Shown here: one piece after another, positions 1-11,579 of the stretch | Layout of the letters: every line of letters begins with the position of its first letter | Position numbering within the stretch: the stretch's first letter is position 1 | DNA from: Orientallactaga sibirica | Taxonomy: Eukaryota; Chordata; Mammalia; Rodentia; Dipodidae | DNA: 64,000 nucleotides | Direction of reading: 5' to 3' | Assembly (NCBI GenBank): GCA_036365145.1 | Contig: JAEOAD010002712.1 | Coordinates: 2,313,001 to 2,377,000, forward strand | Notes under the pieces: model-generated | Told to the model about the DNA's origin: nothing | Databases searched by the model: none | Seen by the model: only the letters and a program-made list of their open reading frames with translations | Program-made: the position numbers and the translations under genes

Positions 1-450
1 TTTTAGAGAGCAAGTGACGCGGGAAGACTGTATGCTCAGCAGTACCTAACTTCCACATTTTTAAGAGCAAACTTTTTTCTTATTTTCTTTGTAACTTTCT
101 ACTGTTTAGCTTTCTACCAATTAAGATGTGGTTTTCACTTGTCAATAACAACCTTTTATTGTGCTGAGTAATTACTTTCATATTATCTTCTTTTTTAAAA
201 GCACCTGGAGTAATTGATGATATTCTGCTATTTTGAGTTTTCTGCAGAAGATTTAAATCATACTGTGAGTTCTATGCTGACCCCACAAAAGAGGGCTTAC
301 AGGCATTTCCTCTTTTCTAATAACACTGTCTTGTTGAAGCTGCAATGTGACCAGGTAGCTACCCACTTACAGATAATTATGTTTCAAGGTTCATGTGTAA
401 GTTTGAGCTTTGAAATTTGGAATAAGTTTCTTCTTAAGAAAATGTAAATG

Positions 451-692
451 GGGCTGGAGAGATGGCTTAGCGGTTAAACGCTTGCCCATGGAGCCTAAGG
501 ACCCCGGTTCGAGGCTCGATTCTCCAGGACCCACGTCAGCCAGATGCACAAGGGGATGCACGCATCTGGAGTTCATTTGCAGTGGCTGGAGGCCCTGGCA
601 CACCCATTCTCTCTCTCTCTCTCTACCTGCCTATTTCTGTATCTCGCTCTCTCTCAAATAAATAAATAAACAAAATAAAATATATTTTAAAA
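451..692 (+). mobile_element. B2-like tRNA-derived SINE with target-site duplication
   Basis: Near full length: tRNA-like head (GGGCTGGAGAGATGGCTTAG, then GGTTCGA as a B-box-like site), a CT-rich segment and an AATAAATAAA tail. It is flanked by a 16-base direct repeat, AAGAAAATGTAAATGG, at 436-451 and 693-708. It serves as a reference copy for the family in this window. Confidence 0.92.
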
Positions 693-719
693 AAGAAAAT
701 GTAAATGGTGTTACAAGTG

Positions 720-1120
720 GCAGGTTTCTAGGCAAGTCTGTAACACCCGTTTTAGCTTGAAATATAACTGAGATAATAAATACAATGACAAAAATTTGGA
801 AAAAAGCCATATCAGATGCACATTAGTTTTGTATGATGTTGGAGTAGGACTTTATGGAAATAGCCTGTGTCCTTAAGGACTGTTGTTATGGAGACAAGGG
901 TCAGTAGTGGTGTCATGAAGACACTGCTGTCCAGGCTGCTCTGTAGGGAGCCTGTCCCATCTCCACAAGGCCTGGACCAGCCATTAGACATTCCTTAGTG
1001 AGATGCTCAAGTATCAGGAGTATGTACATACACTTCCAGTCAGGAAACATGGCAGACTGAAGAATGTCCAGTGAGGCAGTGAAAAGTTGATAGATAAGAC
1101 AGATAGACAGATAGATGATA
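720..1120. other. Unique intronic DNA
   Basis: No repeat family or coding signal recognised. A short GATA-type run (gatagacagatagatgatag) sits at the right edge beside the next SINE. Confidence 0.5.
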
Positions 1121-1125
1121 GAAGG

Positions 1126-1374
1126 TGATTTTTTTTGAGAGAGAGACAGAAAAACAGAGAGAGAGGAAGAGGCAGAGAGAGAGAATAGGTGTGCCAGCAG
1201 CCTCTCAGCCACTGTGAGTGAACTCCAGACACGTGCGCCCCCTTGTGGGCAAGCACGGCACTGCTTGCTTATGTCACCTGCGTCTGGCTAAACGTGGAGC
1301 CTGGACCCAGAGAATCACCTGGGTGCTCTTAGCTTAGTAGGCAGATGCCTAACCACCAAGTCATCCTTCCAGCC
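1126..1374 (-). mobile_element. B2-like SINE, long form, with a CTCF-like motif
   Basis: Minus-strand copy with a T-rich left end. It has the extended middle segment of the long subfamily, including CCCACAAGGGGGCGCA on the minus strand at 1,234-1,249. A likely target repeat, gatagaagg, lies on both sides. Confidence 0.85.
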
Positions 1375-1464
1375 CTAGATAGAAGGTTTTAATGTTGGAA
1401 AATGATTTTGATGTATTAATAAACAGCATAAAACATTCAGTGGGTTTTTTGTTTGCATATTCTT

Positions 1465-1673
1465 TTTTAATATTTAATTTATTTATTTGCAAGCAGAGAG
1501 AGAGAGAGAAGAGAGACAGAGAGAGAATGGGCACACCAGGGCCTGTAGCCACTGCAAACGAACTCCAGATGCATGTGCCCTTCTGCATCTGTCTTACGTG
1601 GGTCCTGGGGAATCAACTTGGGTCCTTTGGCTTCGCAGGCAAATGCTTTAACCGCCAAGCCATCTCTTCAGCC
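1465..1673 (-). mobile_element. B2-like SINE
   Basis: Minus-strand copy flanked by a direct repeat catattcttt on each side (about 1,456 and 1,674). Confidence 0.88.
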
Positions 1674-1707
1674 CATATTCTTTACATTTTCAACTTCAGG
1701 TGTCTTC

Positions 1708-1894
1708 CATTAACTTTATTTATTTTGAGAGAGAGAAAGAAGTAGACAGAGAATGGGAATATGGGCGCACCAGGGCCTCCTACCAGTGCAAACAAACTCC
1801 AGACACATGCGCCACTTTGTATCTGGGGAATTGAACCCAGGCCATCCAGCTTTGCAAGCAAGTACCTTTAACCACCGAGCCATCTCTCCAACAC
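1708..1894 (-). mobile_element. B2-like SINE inserted at the edge of an L1 3' UTR
   Basis: Minus-strand copy flanked by ccattaacttt on both sides. The right-hand repeat runs directly into antisense L1 3' UTR. Confidence 0.82.
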
Positions 1895-2330
1895 CCATTA
1901 ACTTTTTATTGACAGCCTTTATACACATACACATTGTACCCTGGTCATAATCTCCTTCCCCCATCCTCCTCTGTCCTCACTCCGCTGCCCTCCACTGAAC
2001 ATTTCTTTCCAACCAGTTCCTCTTCTATTGTTGTTTTTCCCCCCAGGTAGAGTCTCACTCCAACCCAGTCTGACTTAGAACTTACTCTGTTGTAGTCCCA
2101 GGCTGGCCTCAAACTCTCATTTATTTACCTTCATTCTTTTTTGCCCTCTTATCGTGCAGGTTTTGTGTAGGTGGTATCAGCCACAGTGAGGTCATGAATG
2201 CCATGGTCACTTTGTGTCTGGAAGACAGGATTGCAGAGTATTCCTCCCCTCCTTTACTTACATTCTTTCCACCACCTCTTCTGCAATGGCCTGGGAGGGG
2301 TGATTTAGTGAGTGCTGTTTGTGCTTTAGT
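1895..2330 (-). mobile_element. L1 3' UTR fragment, antisense
   Basis: Shares word order with the 3' UTR of the larger antisense L1 at 25,313-26,621 (compare 2,190-2,300 with 25,500-25,640: gccatgg, tgtgtctgga, ccaccacctcttc). A partial minus-strand B1 lies inside at about 2,040-2,120. Confidence 0.7.
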
Positions 2331-2428
2331 TTTTGAGACAGGGTCTTGCTGTGCAGCCCAGGCTGGCCTGGAGCTTGATTCTGCCACCTGAGTGCTGAGT
2401 GTACAGACATGTCACCTTGCCTAGCTTT
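2330..2428 (-). mobile_element. Old B1, partial
   Basis: Diverged minus-strand B1 (gagacagggtcttgctgtgcag, cccaggctggcctgg, gagtgctgagtgtacag). Confidence 0.75.
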
Positions 2429-2429
2429 T

Positions 2430-4045
2430 AGTGATCATTTTTATTATGTGTTTTTCCCATTTTTAAATAGTACTTCTTTGGTTATATTTCTGAAATTATT
2501 TCAATGCAGAGGACTCAATTTTAAATGAGAAGGGGGGATTGTAGATTGTTAAAATACAACTCTAGAAATGTTCTATTTTTAGTTCTTTATCAGATATAAT
2601 TTTTATTTCTAGAGACTTATTATGTTGGAGCTAATTTTTGGCCATTTGTTACTGTACATACTTAGGAGGGTCGTATAATTCCTGGCACAGTGATATTTTA
2701 GAAAGCTACATATAATTTTAGCATAGCTCACACTTTGGATTCTAGACGGTCGATGTAAGTTCTGAAAGTTGAGTGGCGAGTTCCTTTCTCCGGCTATCTA
2801 TAAAGGAGGCCAATGAAAGCTGCGTGCTTAGAGTTACTAAGGGTGCATAAGATTGGTTGGGCATGAATGTAATATGGAAACATTACGTAGAAAAGCATCA
2901 TGTACTCTCCCCTCCTCTCACTCCCAAAGACTCACTGTACTCGCCCGCTTCCCTTTTCATCTCTGTCACTCTTACAGAAACCTCTGTAGTATTCGGGACT
3001 TAGCGTGTTGTGACTGTGTGTGCTTCAGTCTCAGTCAGGTACTCATTACCGTGAACCAAGTCCTTTCTGGACAGCTCTCTGCTCCTTCAGGAATGATAAT
3101 TGCTTTATTTTTCTATTTGTATTCTGTTGTGGCTGTCACTGGTTCTTTCCCAGATCTATGAACTTCCTCAAAAATGCTGTCAATGCGTTTTCAACTCCTT
3201 TCTGGGAGCTTCTGCCTTCCTATCCAGATCTGGACTGGCATGGCCTCTGGGCTGCTTTCTTCCTGTCCGTGCCTTTCGTCTGTATCCTGGAGATTTCCTT
3301 TATCTCCCCTGGTGTGGGTCACATCTCCTGCTTCCAGTTTTCTCCTGTTTCGATTTATCCCCTTTTTGTTGTAGCATATCCTCTGCCACCCACCTCCTAC
3401 CTACACTCCCCCATCTGTCTGGCACCAAATCCTCCTTAAGGAAGCAACTTCTGTTGTGGATCCACTTTACCCTTCCTTGTGAAAGAGGCACCAGCTACCA
3501 TAGCCTTGCTGAGTCTCAGCTGTGAATACAGTGCAGCGCTAGAGATCCCAAGAAAAGAAATGAGTTCTGGTTCCCAGGGAAGTTGTGAAAGAAACATGCC
3601 ACTGCCCTGCTTCTCACTCGACTCCCTACTGCCCTCTACAGCCCTTCTGTCTGCAAGGAAGGAAAGCTGTGGCAGGCATTTCATAGTCAGCCAGGCATGC
3701 TGAGCATGTTGGATATCCATCCCAACTTTGAACATCAGATCACACATTCCTGTATGGAAGTCTGTCTGTGATGATGAAGCCTAGAACCTAACTACAGCTC
3801 ACACGTATGTGCAGCAGATGGAAAAGAGCTCAACCATGACTTTCAAGAAGAAGGAAGGAGTGAGGGCCACCACTGTCTAAGGGCAAAGCCCCAGAGGTCT
3901 GAGGACCCACCAGTAGGCTCCTCTTTTTAAAGGCTCTATTCTCTCCCTGGTGGCCAAGCATTTAACACATTAGTCTTTGGAGAACATTCTAGATCTTAAC
4001 CATAGACACTCACTAACATTTTTGTAAAAATATATTTTAAATAAA
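2430..4045. other. Unique intronic DNA, unclassified
   Basis: The longest repeat-free stretch of the left arm. Several overlapping ORFs of 99-141 codons occur at 2,853-3,747 on both strands. None resembles a family I know, none has exon-like splice signals, and the same DNA is open in several frames, so I do not call a gene. A diverged ancient transposon is possible. Confidence 0.5.
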
Positions 4046-4047
4046 TA

Positions 4048-4259
4048 AAACATATTTTTTTATTTATTTATTTGAGAGAGAGAAAGAAAGAGAGAGAATG
4101 GCTGTGCCAGGGCCTCCAGCCACTGTAAACAAACTCCATATGCATGCGCCCCCTTGTGCATCCTGGCTTACATGGGTCCTGGAGAATTGAACTGATATCC
4201 TTTGGCTTTGCAGGCAAACACATTTTAACTGCTAAGCCATCTCTCCAGTCCCCTTGCTA

Positions 4260-4292
<33 letters not shown>

Positions 4293-4632
4293 AGGTAGGG
4301 TCTCACTCTAGCCCAGGCTGACCTAGAATTCACTACATAGTCTCAGGGTGGCTTCGAACTCATGGTGATCCTCCTACCTCTGCCTTGCAATACTGGGATT
4401 AAAGGTGTGTGCTACTGTGCCTGGCTTAGATTTTTTTTTTAAGTTTTTTTTATTAGAGACAGAGTGAGTGAATGAGAATGGGTTCTCCAGGGCCTTTAGC
4501 CACTGCAAACGAACTCTAGACACATGTGTTCCCATGTGCATCTGGCTTACATGGGACCTGGAGAGTTGTACCTGGGTCCTTAGGCTACTTCTGGGGCAAG
4601 TACCTTAACCACTAAGCCATCTCTCCAGTCCC
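4048..4632 (-). mobile_element. SINE cluster: B2-like, B1, B2-like (all antisense)
   Basis: B2-like at 4,048-4,252, B1 at 4,261-4,427 with a ~32-base poly-T, and B2-like at 4,437-4,632. The repeat cttgctaag occurs just before the B1 and just after the second B2-like copy, so the last two may be nested in one target. Confidence 0.85.
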
Positions 4633-4749
4633 TTGCTAAGATTTTTAATTGCCACCTAGGATAGGTTTAAATATGTTAACTTGAAAACATTGTTCTCTTG
4701 TTGATACCCTATTGCTACATAACAAATTATCTCCAAATTTAGCATCTTA

Positions 4750-4870
4750 GAGCCAGGCATGGTGGTGTACACCTTTAATCCCAGCAGAGGTAGGAGGATT
4801 GCTGTGAGTTCAAAGCCAGCCCAAGACTACCTACTGAATTCCAGGTCAACCTGGGCTAGAGCAAGACCCC
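4750..4870 (+). mobile_element. Diverged B1 (copy 1); its twin is at 7,327-7,444
   Basis: Sense B1 with a shortened middle (aatcccagcagaggtaggag). The twin has small indels relative to it. Confidence 0.8.
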
Positions 4871-5159
4871 CAAAGTCACACATTTAGCAGCTGAAAACAA
4901 TAAGTATTTGTTATTTCTTGTGACTTCTGAGGTCACTAACCAGGTATCAGAGTTATAGTCCCTCACCATGTGCCTGTAAGCTTCTTGTTGCCTGCCAGCT
5001 TACTTCTCCCAGAGCCTGTGAGGGGGAGTGAGAACCCCCAAGACAGAAGTGGTGGTCTTTTCACTAACTGAATCCTGCAAATGGCAGCTGCTACTGGACT
5101 GAATTGCTAGTCATGAAGAGCATCCCGATGCAGCATGGGAGAGGGCTGCAACAGGGTGT

Positions 5160-5465
5160 GTGCAGCAGGAGGCTGCCTGGTGCACATGTGGATCTGATGT
5201 GTGTGCTGGGAAAGCACACATCACACTTGTCACGTTGCCCAAGATAAAGAACAATCCACTGATACAGTTCGCTGCCCAGCTAGTGCCAGGACAGGGTTGT
5301 CATCCAGAAAGGAAGCTCCAGGCCCTGGCAACCACCGTCTGTCTGCTTTCTAATGTGCGTGAGATTCTGGAGTGTACCCTTTGTGTCTGGCCTCCTTCAC
5401 GCAGCATAATGTGGGCAAGCTTCAGGCACATGGTAAGGGCTGAGGGTTCACATGTGCTGAGCTGA
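5160..5465 (+). other. 101-codon ORF inside duplication copy 1 (not called as a gene)
   Basis: Open frame MQQEAAWCTCGSDVCAGKAH..., repeated in copy 2 at 7,731-8,036 with one residue changed (P to L). No recognised domain, no matched splice sites and no other conserved feature; conservation between the copies reflects recent duplication and not selection. Confidence 0.3.
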
Positions 5466-6004
5466 GCTGAGCTGTGTTGCAGGCAGCGGGGTGATCTGTG
5501 TGCATGAGGCATAGCTGTGCTGTGAGGTTATCAAGTCCTCCATTTCCTTCCTGATGTGCCATCTAGTTGATCTGTTCTGTATGACAAAATCTTCGACTGT
5601 TACTGAAACACTAGTTTTGTCAACTTTATATGGTGTGTTTTGGTTTGGTATAAATGTTTATAATCGTTGGATCTTCTGGGTGGGTTGGCCCTTTTAATAT
5701 ATTGTAACATTTTTTTAGACCATAGGGTTCAAATCCAGGGTCTCAACCTTGACAGGCAAAGTTTAAGCTGATGAGGAAGGACTTTCTATCCTTGTAGAAT
5801 CTGCTTGTGTGATCCCTTTTTTGTTCCTCATTCCCTTCATTTCTGCTTTTTTGTTGTTGTTGTTGTTTGTTTAATCAGTCTTTTTGTATTGTACCACTTC
5901 TTTTGTTTTCTGAATAAGTTTTAGTTAGTAGTTTTTCTGGAGATTACAATTAAATATCTTAAATTTATAACAGTAGTTTAAAACCAATTTAGTGTTTCAA
6001 ATGA

Positions 6005-6120
6005 TTATGTGTGTATGTGTGTGGCATTCATGTCAAAGTCAGAGGACAGCCTGAGGAATTGGTCCTATCCTTCCACCTTGTTTGAGATAAGGTCTGTCTC
6101 CTCGCTGACCACTAAGAAGG
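6005..6120 (-). mobile_element. B4/RSINE-like fragment (copy 1); twin at 8,576-8,690
   Basis: tgtgtgtatgtgtgtgg followed by gtcagaggacagcctgagg is typical of the right part of B4-type SINEs in reverse. It stops at the GA-rich tract. Confidence 0.5.
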
Positions 6121-6127
6121 AAGGCTG

Positions 6128-6222
6128 CGAGGGGAGGGGAGGGGAGGGGAGGGGAGGGGAGAGGAGAGGAGAGGGAGAGGAGAGAGAGGAGAGGAGGAGG
6201 AGAGGAGAGAGGGAGGGAGAGA
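6128..6222 (+). repeat. GA-rich low-complexity tract (copy 1)
   Basis: GGGGA then GAGAG-type units. The equivalent tract in copy 2 (8,696-8,781) is built differently, with a clean GAGAG pentamer run, so it has mutated since duplication. Confidence 0.85.
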
Positions 6223-6371
6223 CAGAATGCCCATCACAGAGGCACACACCCACACATGGTCAAGTAAAAGAGCAGAGAGAATTAAGAAATAGTGAAGGAC
6301 TCAGAGGTCAAAGAGAAATCATACATGTGATCACAATGATCTGCAGCTCTAGCCCCTAACTCCCCCTTTAT

Positions 6372-6452
6372 GTATTTTTTTCCAATACTGGGGATTAAAT
6401 GCTGGGCCTCATATCTGCCAAGCATGCTTTCTACCACTGAGCCACATCTCAA
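6372..6452 (-). mobile_element. ID SINE, reverse (copy 1); twin at 8,943-9,023
   Basis: Reverse complement of the tRNA-Ala-derived ID core: tactggggattaaatgctgg, gcctc, tctaccactgagccac. Confidence 0.75.
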
Positions 6453-6551
6453 AGAATAGAAAATTCTATTTTTAATTAAAATGTGATAATTAGAAAATAT
6501 GTAACCTATTTAATTTTCAAATAATTGTAATTAAAATTTACATTTAAAACA

Positions 6552-6715
6552 TTCTTTTTTTTTTCCTTTTGATTTTTAAAAGTAGCGTCTTACTGTAGTC
6601 CAGGCTGACCTGCAGTTGACTATGCAGTCTCAGACTGGCCTTGAATTCACAGTGATCTTCCTACCTCAGCCTCCCAAGTGCTGGGATTAGAGTCGTGCAC
6701 TACCATACCTAGCTA
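6552..6715 (-). mobile_element. B1, reverse (copy 1); twin at 9,120-9,287
   Basis: Near full-length reverse B1. The poly-T edge differs between copies (uninterrupted T run versus one broken by a G). Confidence 0.85.
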
Positions 6716-6770
6716 AAAACATTCTTAAATTAAATTCTAGAATAAACAGAACTAACAAAAAATGTGTAGG

Positions 6771-6898
6771 GCTGGAGAAATGGCTTTAGAGGTTAAAACG
6801 CTTGCCTTTGAAGGTTTGATTCTCCAGTACCTGCATAAGCCAGATGCACATAGTGGCTCATTCTCTCATTCTCTCAAGTAAGTAAATAAAAATAAAGA
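6771..6898 (+). mobile_element. Short B2-like SINE (copy 1); twin at 9,329-9,456
   Basis: Internally deleted: the tRNA-like head joins directly to the CT-rich end, and most of the middle is missing. Confidence 0.8.
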
Positions 6899-7093
6899 GT
6901 AGTGTGTAGTGATAGAAATCAGATGAGCAGTTGCTTCTTACAGAGCGTATTGACTAGGAAAGTAAGATGAGAGAACGCTCTCAGGTGTTACTGATGGCCT
7001 GTGTCTTGGTTTGCATTTGTCAAAGGTGGTTCAACTTAAGACCTCTGTATTTCACTGTTCAAAGCTTTTGCATCAATTAAAAAGTAAACACAT

Positions 7094-7223
7094 TGCCAGG
7101 TGTAGTGGCACATACCTTTAATCCCAGCACTCGAGAGGCAGAGGTATGGGAATCACAGTGAGTTTGAGGCCAGCCTGAGACTACATAGTGAATTCCAGGT
7201 CAGCCTGGGCTCGAGCAAGACCC
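7094..7223 (+). mobile_element. B1 cut at the duplication junction; complete twin at 9,654-9,800
   Basis: Sense B1 ending abruptly at gagcaagaccc. The twin continues with aaccttgaaaaaccaaaa. Confidence 0.9.
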
Positions 7224-9783
7224 TTGCCACCTAGGATAGGTTTAAATATGTTAACTTGAAAACATTGTTCTCTTGTTGATACCCTATTGCTACATAACAA
7301 ATTATCTCCAAATTTAGCATCTTAGAGCCAGGCATGGTGGTGTACACCTTTAATCCCAGCAGAGGTAGGAGGATTGCTGTGAGTTCAAAGCCAGCCCAGA
7401 CTACCTAGTGAATTCAGGTCAACCTGGGCTAGAGCAAGACCCCAAAGTCACACATTTAGCAGCTGAAAACAATAAGTATTTGTTATTTCTTGTGACTTCT
7501 GAGGTCACTAACCAGGTATCAGAGTTATAGTCCCTCACCATGTGCCTGTAAGCTTCTTGTTGCCTGCCAGCTTACTTCTCCCAGAGCCTGTGAGGGGAGT
7601 GAGAACCCCCAAGACAGAAGTGGTGGTCTTTTCACTAACCGAATCCTGCAAATGGCAGCTGCTACTGGACTGAATTGCTAGTCATGAAGAGCATCCCGAT
7701 GCAGCATGGGAGAGGGCTGCAACAGGGTGTGTGCAGCAGGAGGCTGCCTGGTGCACATGTGGATCTGATGTGTGTGCTGGGAAAGCACACATCACACTTG
7801 TCACGTTGCCCAAGATAAAGAACAATCCACTGATACAGTTCGCTGCCCAGCTAGTGCCAGGACAGGGTTGTCATCCAGAAAGGAAGCTCCAGGCCCTGGC
7901 AACCACCGTCTGTCTGCTTTCTAATGTGCGTGAGATTCTGGAGTGTACCCTTTGTGTCTGGCTTCCTTCGCGCAGCATAATGTGGGCAAGCTTCAGGCAC
8001 ATGGTAAGGGCTGAGGGTTCACATGTGCTGAGCTGAGCTGAGCTGTGTTGCAGGCAGCGGGGTGATCTGTGTGCATGAGGCATAGCTGTGCTGTGAGGTT
8101 ATCAAGTCCTCCATTTCCTTCCTGATGTGCCATCTGGTTGATCTGTTCTGTATGACAAAATCTTCGACTGTTACTGAGACACTAGTTTTGTCAACTTTAT
8201 ATGGTGTGTTTTGGTTTGGTATAAATGTTTATAATCGTTGGATCTTCTGGGTGGGTTGGCCCTTTTAATATATTGTAACATTTTTTTAGACCATAGGGTT
8301 CAAATCCAGGGTCTCAACCTTGACAGGCAAAGTTTAAGCTGATGAGGAAGGACTTTCTATCCTTGTAGAATCTGCTTGTGTGATCCCTTTTTGTTCCTCA
8401 TTCCCTTCATTTCTGCTTTTTTTTGTTGTTGTTGTTGTTTGTTTAATCAGTCTTTTGTATTGTACCACTTCTTTTGTTTTCTGAATAAGTTTTAGTTAGT
8501 AGTTTTTCTGGAGATTACAATTAAATATCTTAAATTTATAACAGTAGTTTAAAACCAATTTAGTGTTTCAAATGATTATGTGTGTATGTGTGTGGCATTC
8601 ATGTCAAAGTCAGAGGACAGCCTGAGGAGTTGGTCCTATCCTTCCACCTTGTTTGAGATAAGGTCTGTCTCCTCGCTGACCACTAAGAAGGCTGCGGCGA
8701 GGGGAGGGGGAGGGGAGGGAGGGGGCTGTGAGGGGGGAGAGGAGAGGAGAGGAGAGGAGAGGAGAGGAGAGGAGAGGAGAGACAGAATGCCCATCACAGA
8801 GGCACACACCCACACATGGTCAAGTAAAAGAGCAGAGAGAATTAAGAAATAGTGAAGGACTCAGAGGTCAAAGAGAAATCATACATGTGATCACAATGAT
8901 CTGCAGCTCTAGCCCCTAACTCCCCCTTTATGTATTTTTTTCCAATACTGGGGATTAAATGCTGGGCCTCATATCTGCCAAGCATGCTTTCTACCACTGA
9001 GCCACATCTCAAAGAATAGAAAATTCTATTTTTAATTAAAATGTGATAATTAGAAAATATGTAACCTATTTAATTTTCAAATAATTGTAATTAAAATTTA
9101 CATTTAAAACATTCTTTTTGTTTCCTTTTGATTTTTAAAAGTAGCGTCTTGCTATAGTCCAGGCTGACCTGCAGTTGACTATGCAGTCTCAGACTGGCCT
9201 TGAATTCACAGTGATCTTCCTACCTCAGCCTCCCAAGTGCTGGGATTAGAGTCGTGCACTACCATACCTAGCTAAAAACATTCTTAAATTAAATTCTAGA
9301 ATAAACAGAACTAACAAAAAATGTATAGGGCTGGAGAAATGGCTTTAGAGGTTAAAACGCTTGCCTTTGAAGGTTTGATTCTCCAGTACCTGCATAAGCC
9401 AGATGCACATAGTGGCTCATTCTCTCATTCTCTCAAGTAAGTAAATAAAAATAAAGAGTAGTGTGTAGTGATAGAAATCAGATGAGCAGTTGCTTCTTAC
9501 AGAGCGTATTGACTAGGAAAGTAAGATGAGAGAACGCTCTCAGGTGTTACTGATGGCCTGTGTCTCGGTTTGCATTTGTCAAAGGTGGTTCAACTTAAGA
9601 CCTCTGTATTTCACTGTTCAAAGCTTTTTGCATCAATTAAAAAGTAAACACATTGCCAGGTGTAGTGGCACATACCTTTAATCCCAGCACTCGAGAGGCA
9701 GAGGTATGGGAATCACAGTGAGTTTGAGGCCAGCCTGAGACTACATAGTGAATTCCAGGTCAGCCTGGGCTCGAGCAAGACCC
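7224..9783 (+). repeat. Tandem duplication, copy 2 (2,560 bp)
   Basis: Matches copy 1 nearly base for base. By eye I saw at least eleven isolated substitutions, several 1-base indels and a GA tract of different length and structure. The final B1 (9,654-9,800) keeps its natural 3' end beyond the duplication, so this copy holds the original right edge. Confidence 0.95.
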
Positions 9784-9911
9784 AACCTTGAAAAACCAAA
9801 AAACAAATAACAAAAAAGTGCAAACACATTAAGAATATTCTGAGAAGGGTTCATAGGTGTCACTGCTTGCTTTAAAAGTCTCATAATACCCCAAGGTTGA
9901 GAGTTCCCCCC

Positions 9912-10553
9912 TTTTAAAAATATATTTTATTTATTTGTTCATTTATTTGAGAAAGAGAAAGAGAGAGAGAATGGGTGCATCAGAGCCTCCAGCCACTGCA
10001 ATTGAACTCCAGATGCATGTGCCCCCTAGTGCATCTGGCTTACATGGGTCCTGGAGAATTGAACCAGGATCCTTTGGCTTTGCAGGCAAATGCCTTTACT
10101 GCTAAGCCATCTCTCCAGCCTGAGAGCCCTTTTTCTGAGACCATTCGCTAATTTGCTGTTGCGTTTCTCCTTTGAAAACTAGTATCTATTGCTTTTGCTA
10201 TTTCCTTTTTAAAAAATATGTTCTCTCCTTTTAAAAATATTTTAAATTATTAATTTGCAGAGAGAGAGAGAGACGAATGGGCACACCAAGTCCCCTAGCC
10301 ACCTTGTGCCTCCAAATTTTATGTGGGTACTGGGAAACTGAAACTGGGTCAGTAGGTCGTGAAGGCATGCCTTAACCACTGAGCCAGAGAGGGAGAGAAT
10401 TGGCTTGCCAGGACCTCTAGTCACTGCAATTAAAGTCCAGACTTTGTGCGCATGTGTGACCTTGTGCATCTGGCTTATGTGGGTTCTGGGGAGTCGAACC
10501 TGGGTCATTAGGCTTTGCAGGCAAGCTCCTTAACTGCTAAGCCATTCTCTAGC
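9912..10553 (-). mobile_element. Three antisense B2-like SINEs
   Basis: Copies at 9,912-10,121, 10,230-10,385 and 10,386-10,553. The second and third abut and both are incomplete, suggesting one inserted into or recombined with the other. Confidence 0.82.
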
Positions 10554-10556
10554 CTT

Positions 10557-10694
10557 TTTATCTTGGATCTTGCTTTAGCCCAAACTGATCTGGAATTCAC
10601 TATGTAGTCTCAGGGTGGCCTTGAGCTCATGGCAATCCTCCTACCTCTGCTTCCTGAGTGCTGGGATTAAAGGTGTGTGCCACCACGCTTGGCC
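10557..10694 (-). mobile_element. B1, reverse
   Basis: Nearly complete reverse B1 without a long poly-T. Confidence 0.85.
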
Positions 10695-10747
10695 TGTTCT
10701 CACTTTTTAAAAGTGAATTTAAGAAAGGAAAAATGGCTATGAAATTC

Positions 10748-10958
10748 TTTTTTTATTTATGAGAAGACAGATTTAGTGTGTCAGGGCCTCTAGTCACTAC
10801 AATTGAACTCCAGACGCATGCACCACCTTGTGTGCATGTGTGACCTTGTGCTCATGCATCACCTTGTGCCTTTGGCTTATGCGAGTTCTGGAGAGCCGAA
10901 CCTGGATCCTTTGGCTTCATAAGCAAGCGTCTTAACCACTAAGTCATCTCTCCAGCCC
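10748..10958 (-). mobile_element. B2-like SINE, reverse
   Basis: Variant with a duplicated ccttgtg segment in the middle (10,829-10,868). Flanked by atgaaattctttttt at about 10,738 and 10,959. Confidence 0.82.
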
Positions 10959-10967
10959 ATGAAATTC

Positions 10968-11119
10968 TTTTTTTTTTTTTTCGAGGTAGGGTTTCACTGT
11001 AGTCCAGGCTGACCTGGAATTCACTATGTAGTCTCAGGGTGGCCTTGAACTCGTGGTGATTCTCCTACCTCTTCCTCCCGAGTGCTGGGATTAAAGGTGT
11101 GTGCCACCACACCCGGCTT
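10968..11119 (-). mobile_element. B1, reverse, with target duplication
   Basis: Inserted beside the preceding SINE; catgaaattctt lies on both sides (10,959 and 11,123). Confidence 0.88.
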
Positions 11120-11261
11120 CCCATGAAATTCTTTACCTGGCATATTTGCCAAACTCTTCAAAGTGAGAGAGCTGTGGTATTCCCACTGTAATTACTTACT
11201 TGTTTCAGCTTTAAGAAAGCTCTGGTGAGAATTCCTGTTTTTACTTTTTATTTTTGTCATG

Positions 11262-11571
11262 TGTGGTGTGTGTGTGCAGTTGCACACACTCCGTGTGCGT
11301 AGGTGGAGATCAGAGGAGGATGTTGGGTGTCCTCTATTGCTCTTCTACGTGTTTCCTTGACATGGAGTCTCACCGAACACAGGGGACCCATGTTTGGAGA
11401 CTGGCTCACCAGTGAGCCCCAGCAATTCTCCTGTCTTAGCTCCTGCCGGGCTGTCGCCACACCCAGTTTTACATGAGTGCTGGAGATTCAATTCAGGCCA
11501 CCTCAGGTCTTTTCAGCCTTGTGCTAGCATGGCAAGTGCTCTTCCTGGCTGAGCCATTGGCTCCTCCCCGA
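11262..11571 (-). mobile_element. B4-type SINE, reverse
   Basis: Composite of a TG-rich tail, a B1-like middle (catggagtctcacc, ccagtgagccccagc) and an ID/B2-like head in reverse (attcaattcaggcc, gctgagccattggc). Diverged, so older than the B2-like copies. Confidence 0.7.
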
Positions 11572-11579
11572 GAACGGAC

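Larger units (their letters stand above)
4649..7223 (+). repeat. Tandem duplication, copy 1 (2,575 bp)
   Basis: Starts at ttgccacctagg and ends inside a B1 at gagcaagaccc. Copy 2 follows with no gap and repeats the same order of parts: B1, a block with a 101-codon ORF, a B4-like piece, a GA-rich tract, a reverse ID, a reverse B1, a short B2-like and a B1. The terminal B1 of this copy lacks its A-rich tail, as expected at a duplication junction. Confidence 0.95.

Noticed and set aside
451..520. tRNA gene from the tRNA-like head of B2-like SINEs
   Set aside because: The head degenerates into a SINE body and occurs dozens of times; it is not a functional tRNA gene.
2853..3747. Overlapping 102-141 codon ORFs as exons or a pseudogene
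   Set aside because: Several frames on both strands are open across the same DNA, with no recognised domain and no convincing splice sites. No similarity to the missing NSL1 exons.
5160..8036. Conserved 101-codon ORF pair (5,160-5,465 and 7,731-8,036) as a duplicated gene
   Set aside because: Conservation follows from the tandem duplication of non-coding intron DNA. No family match and no sign of selection.
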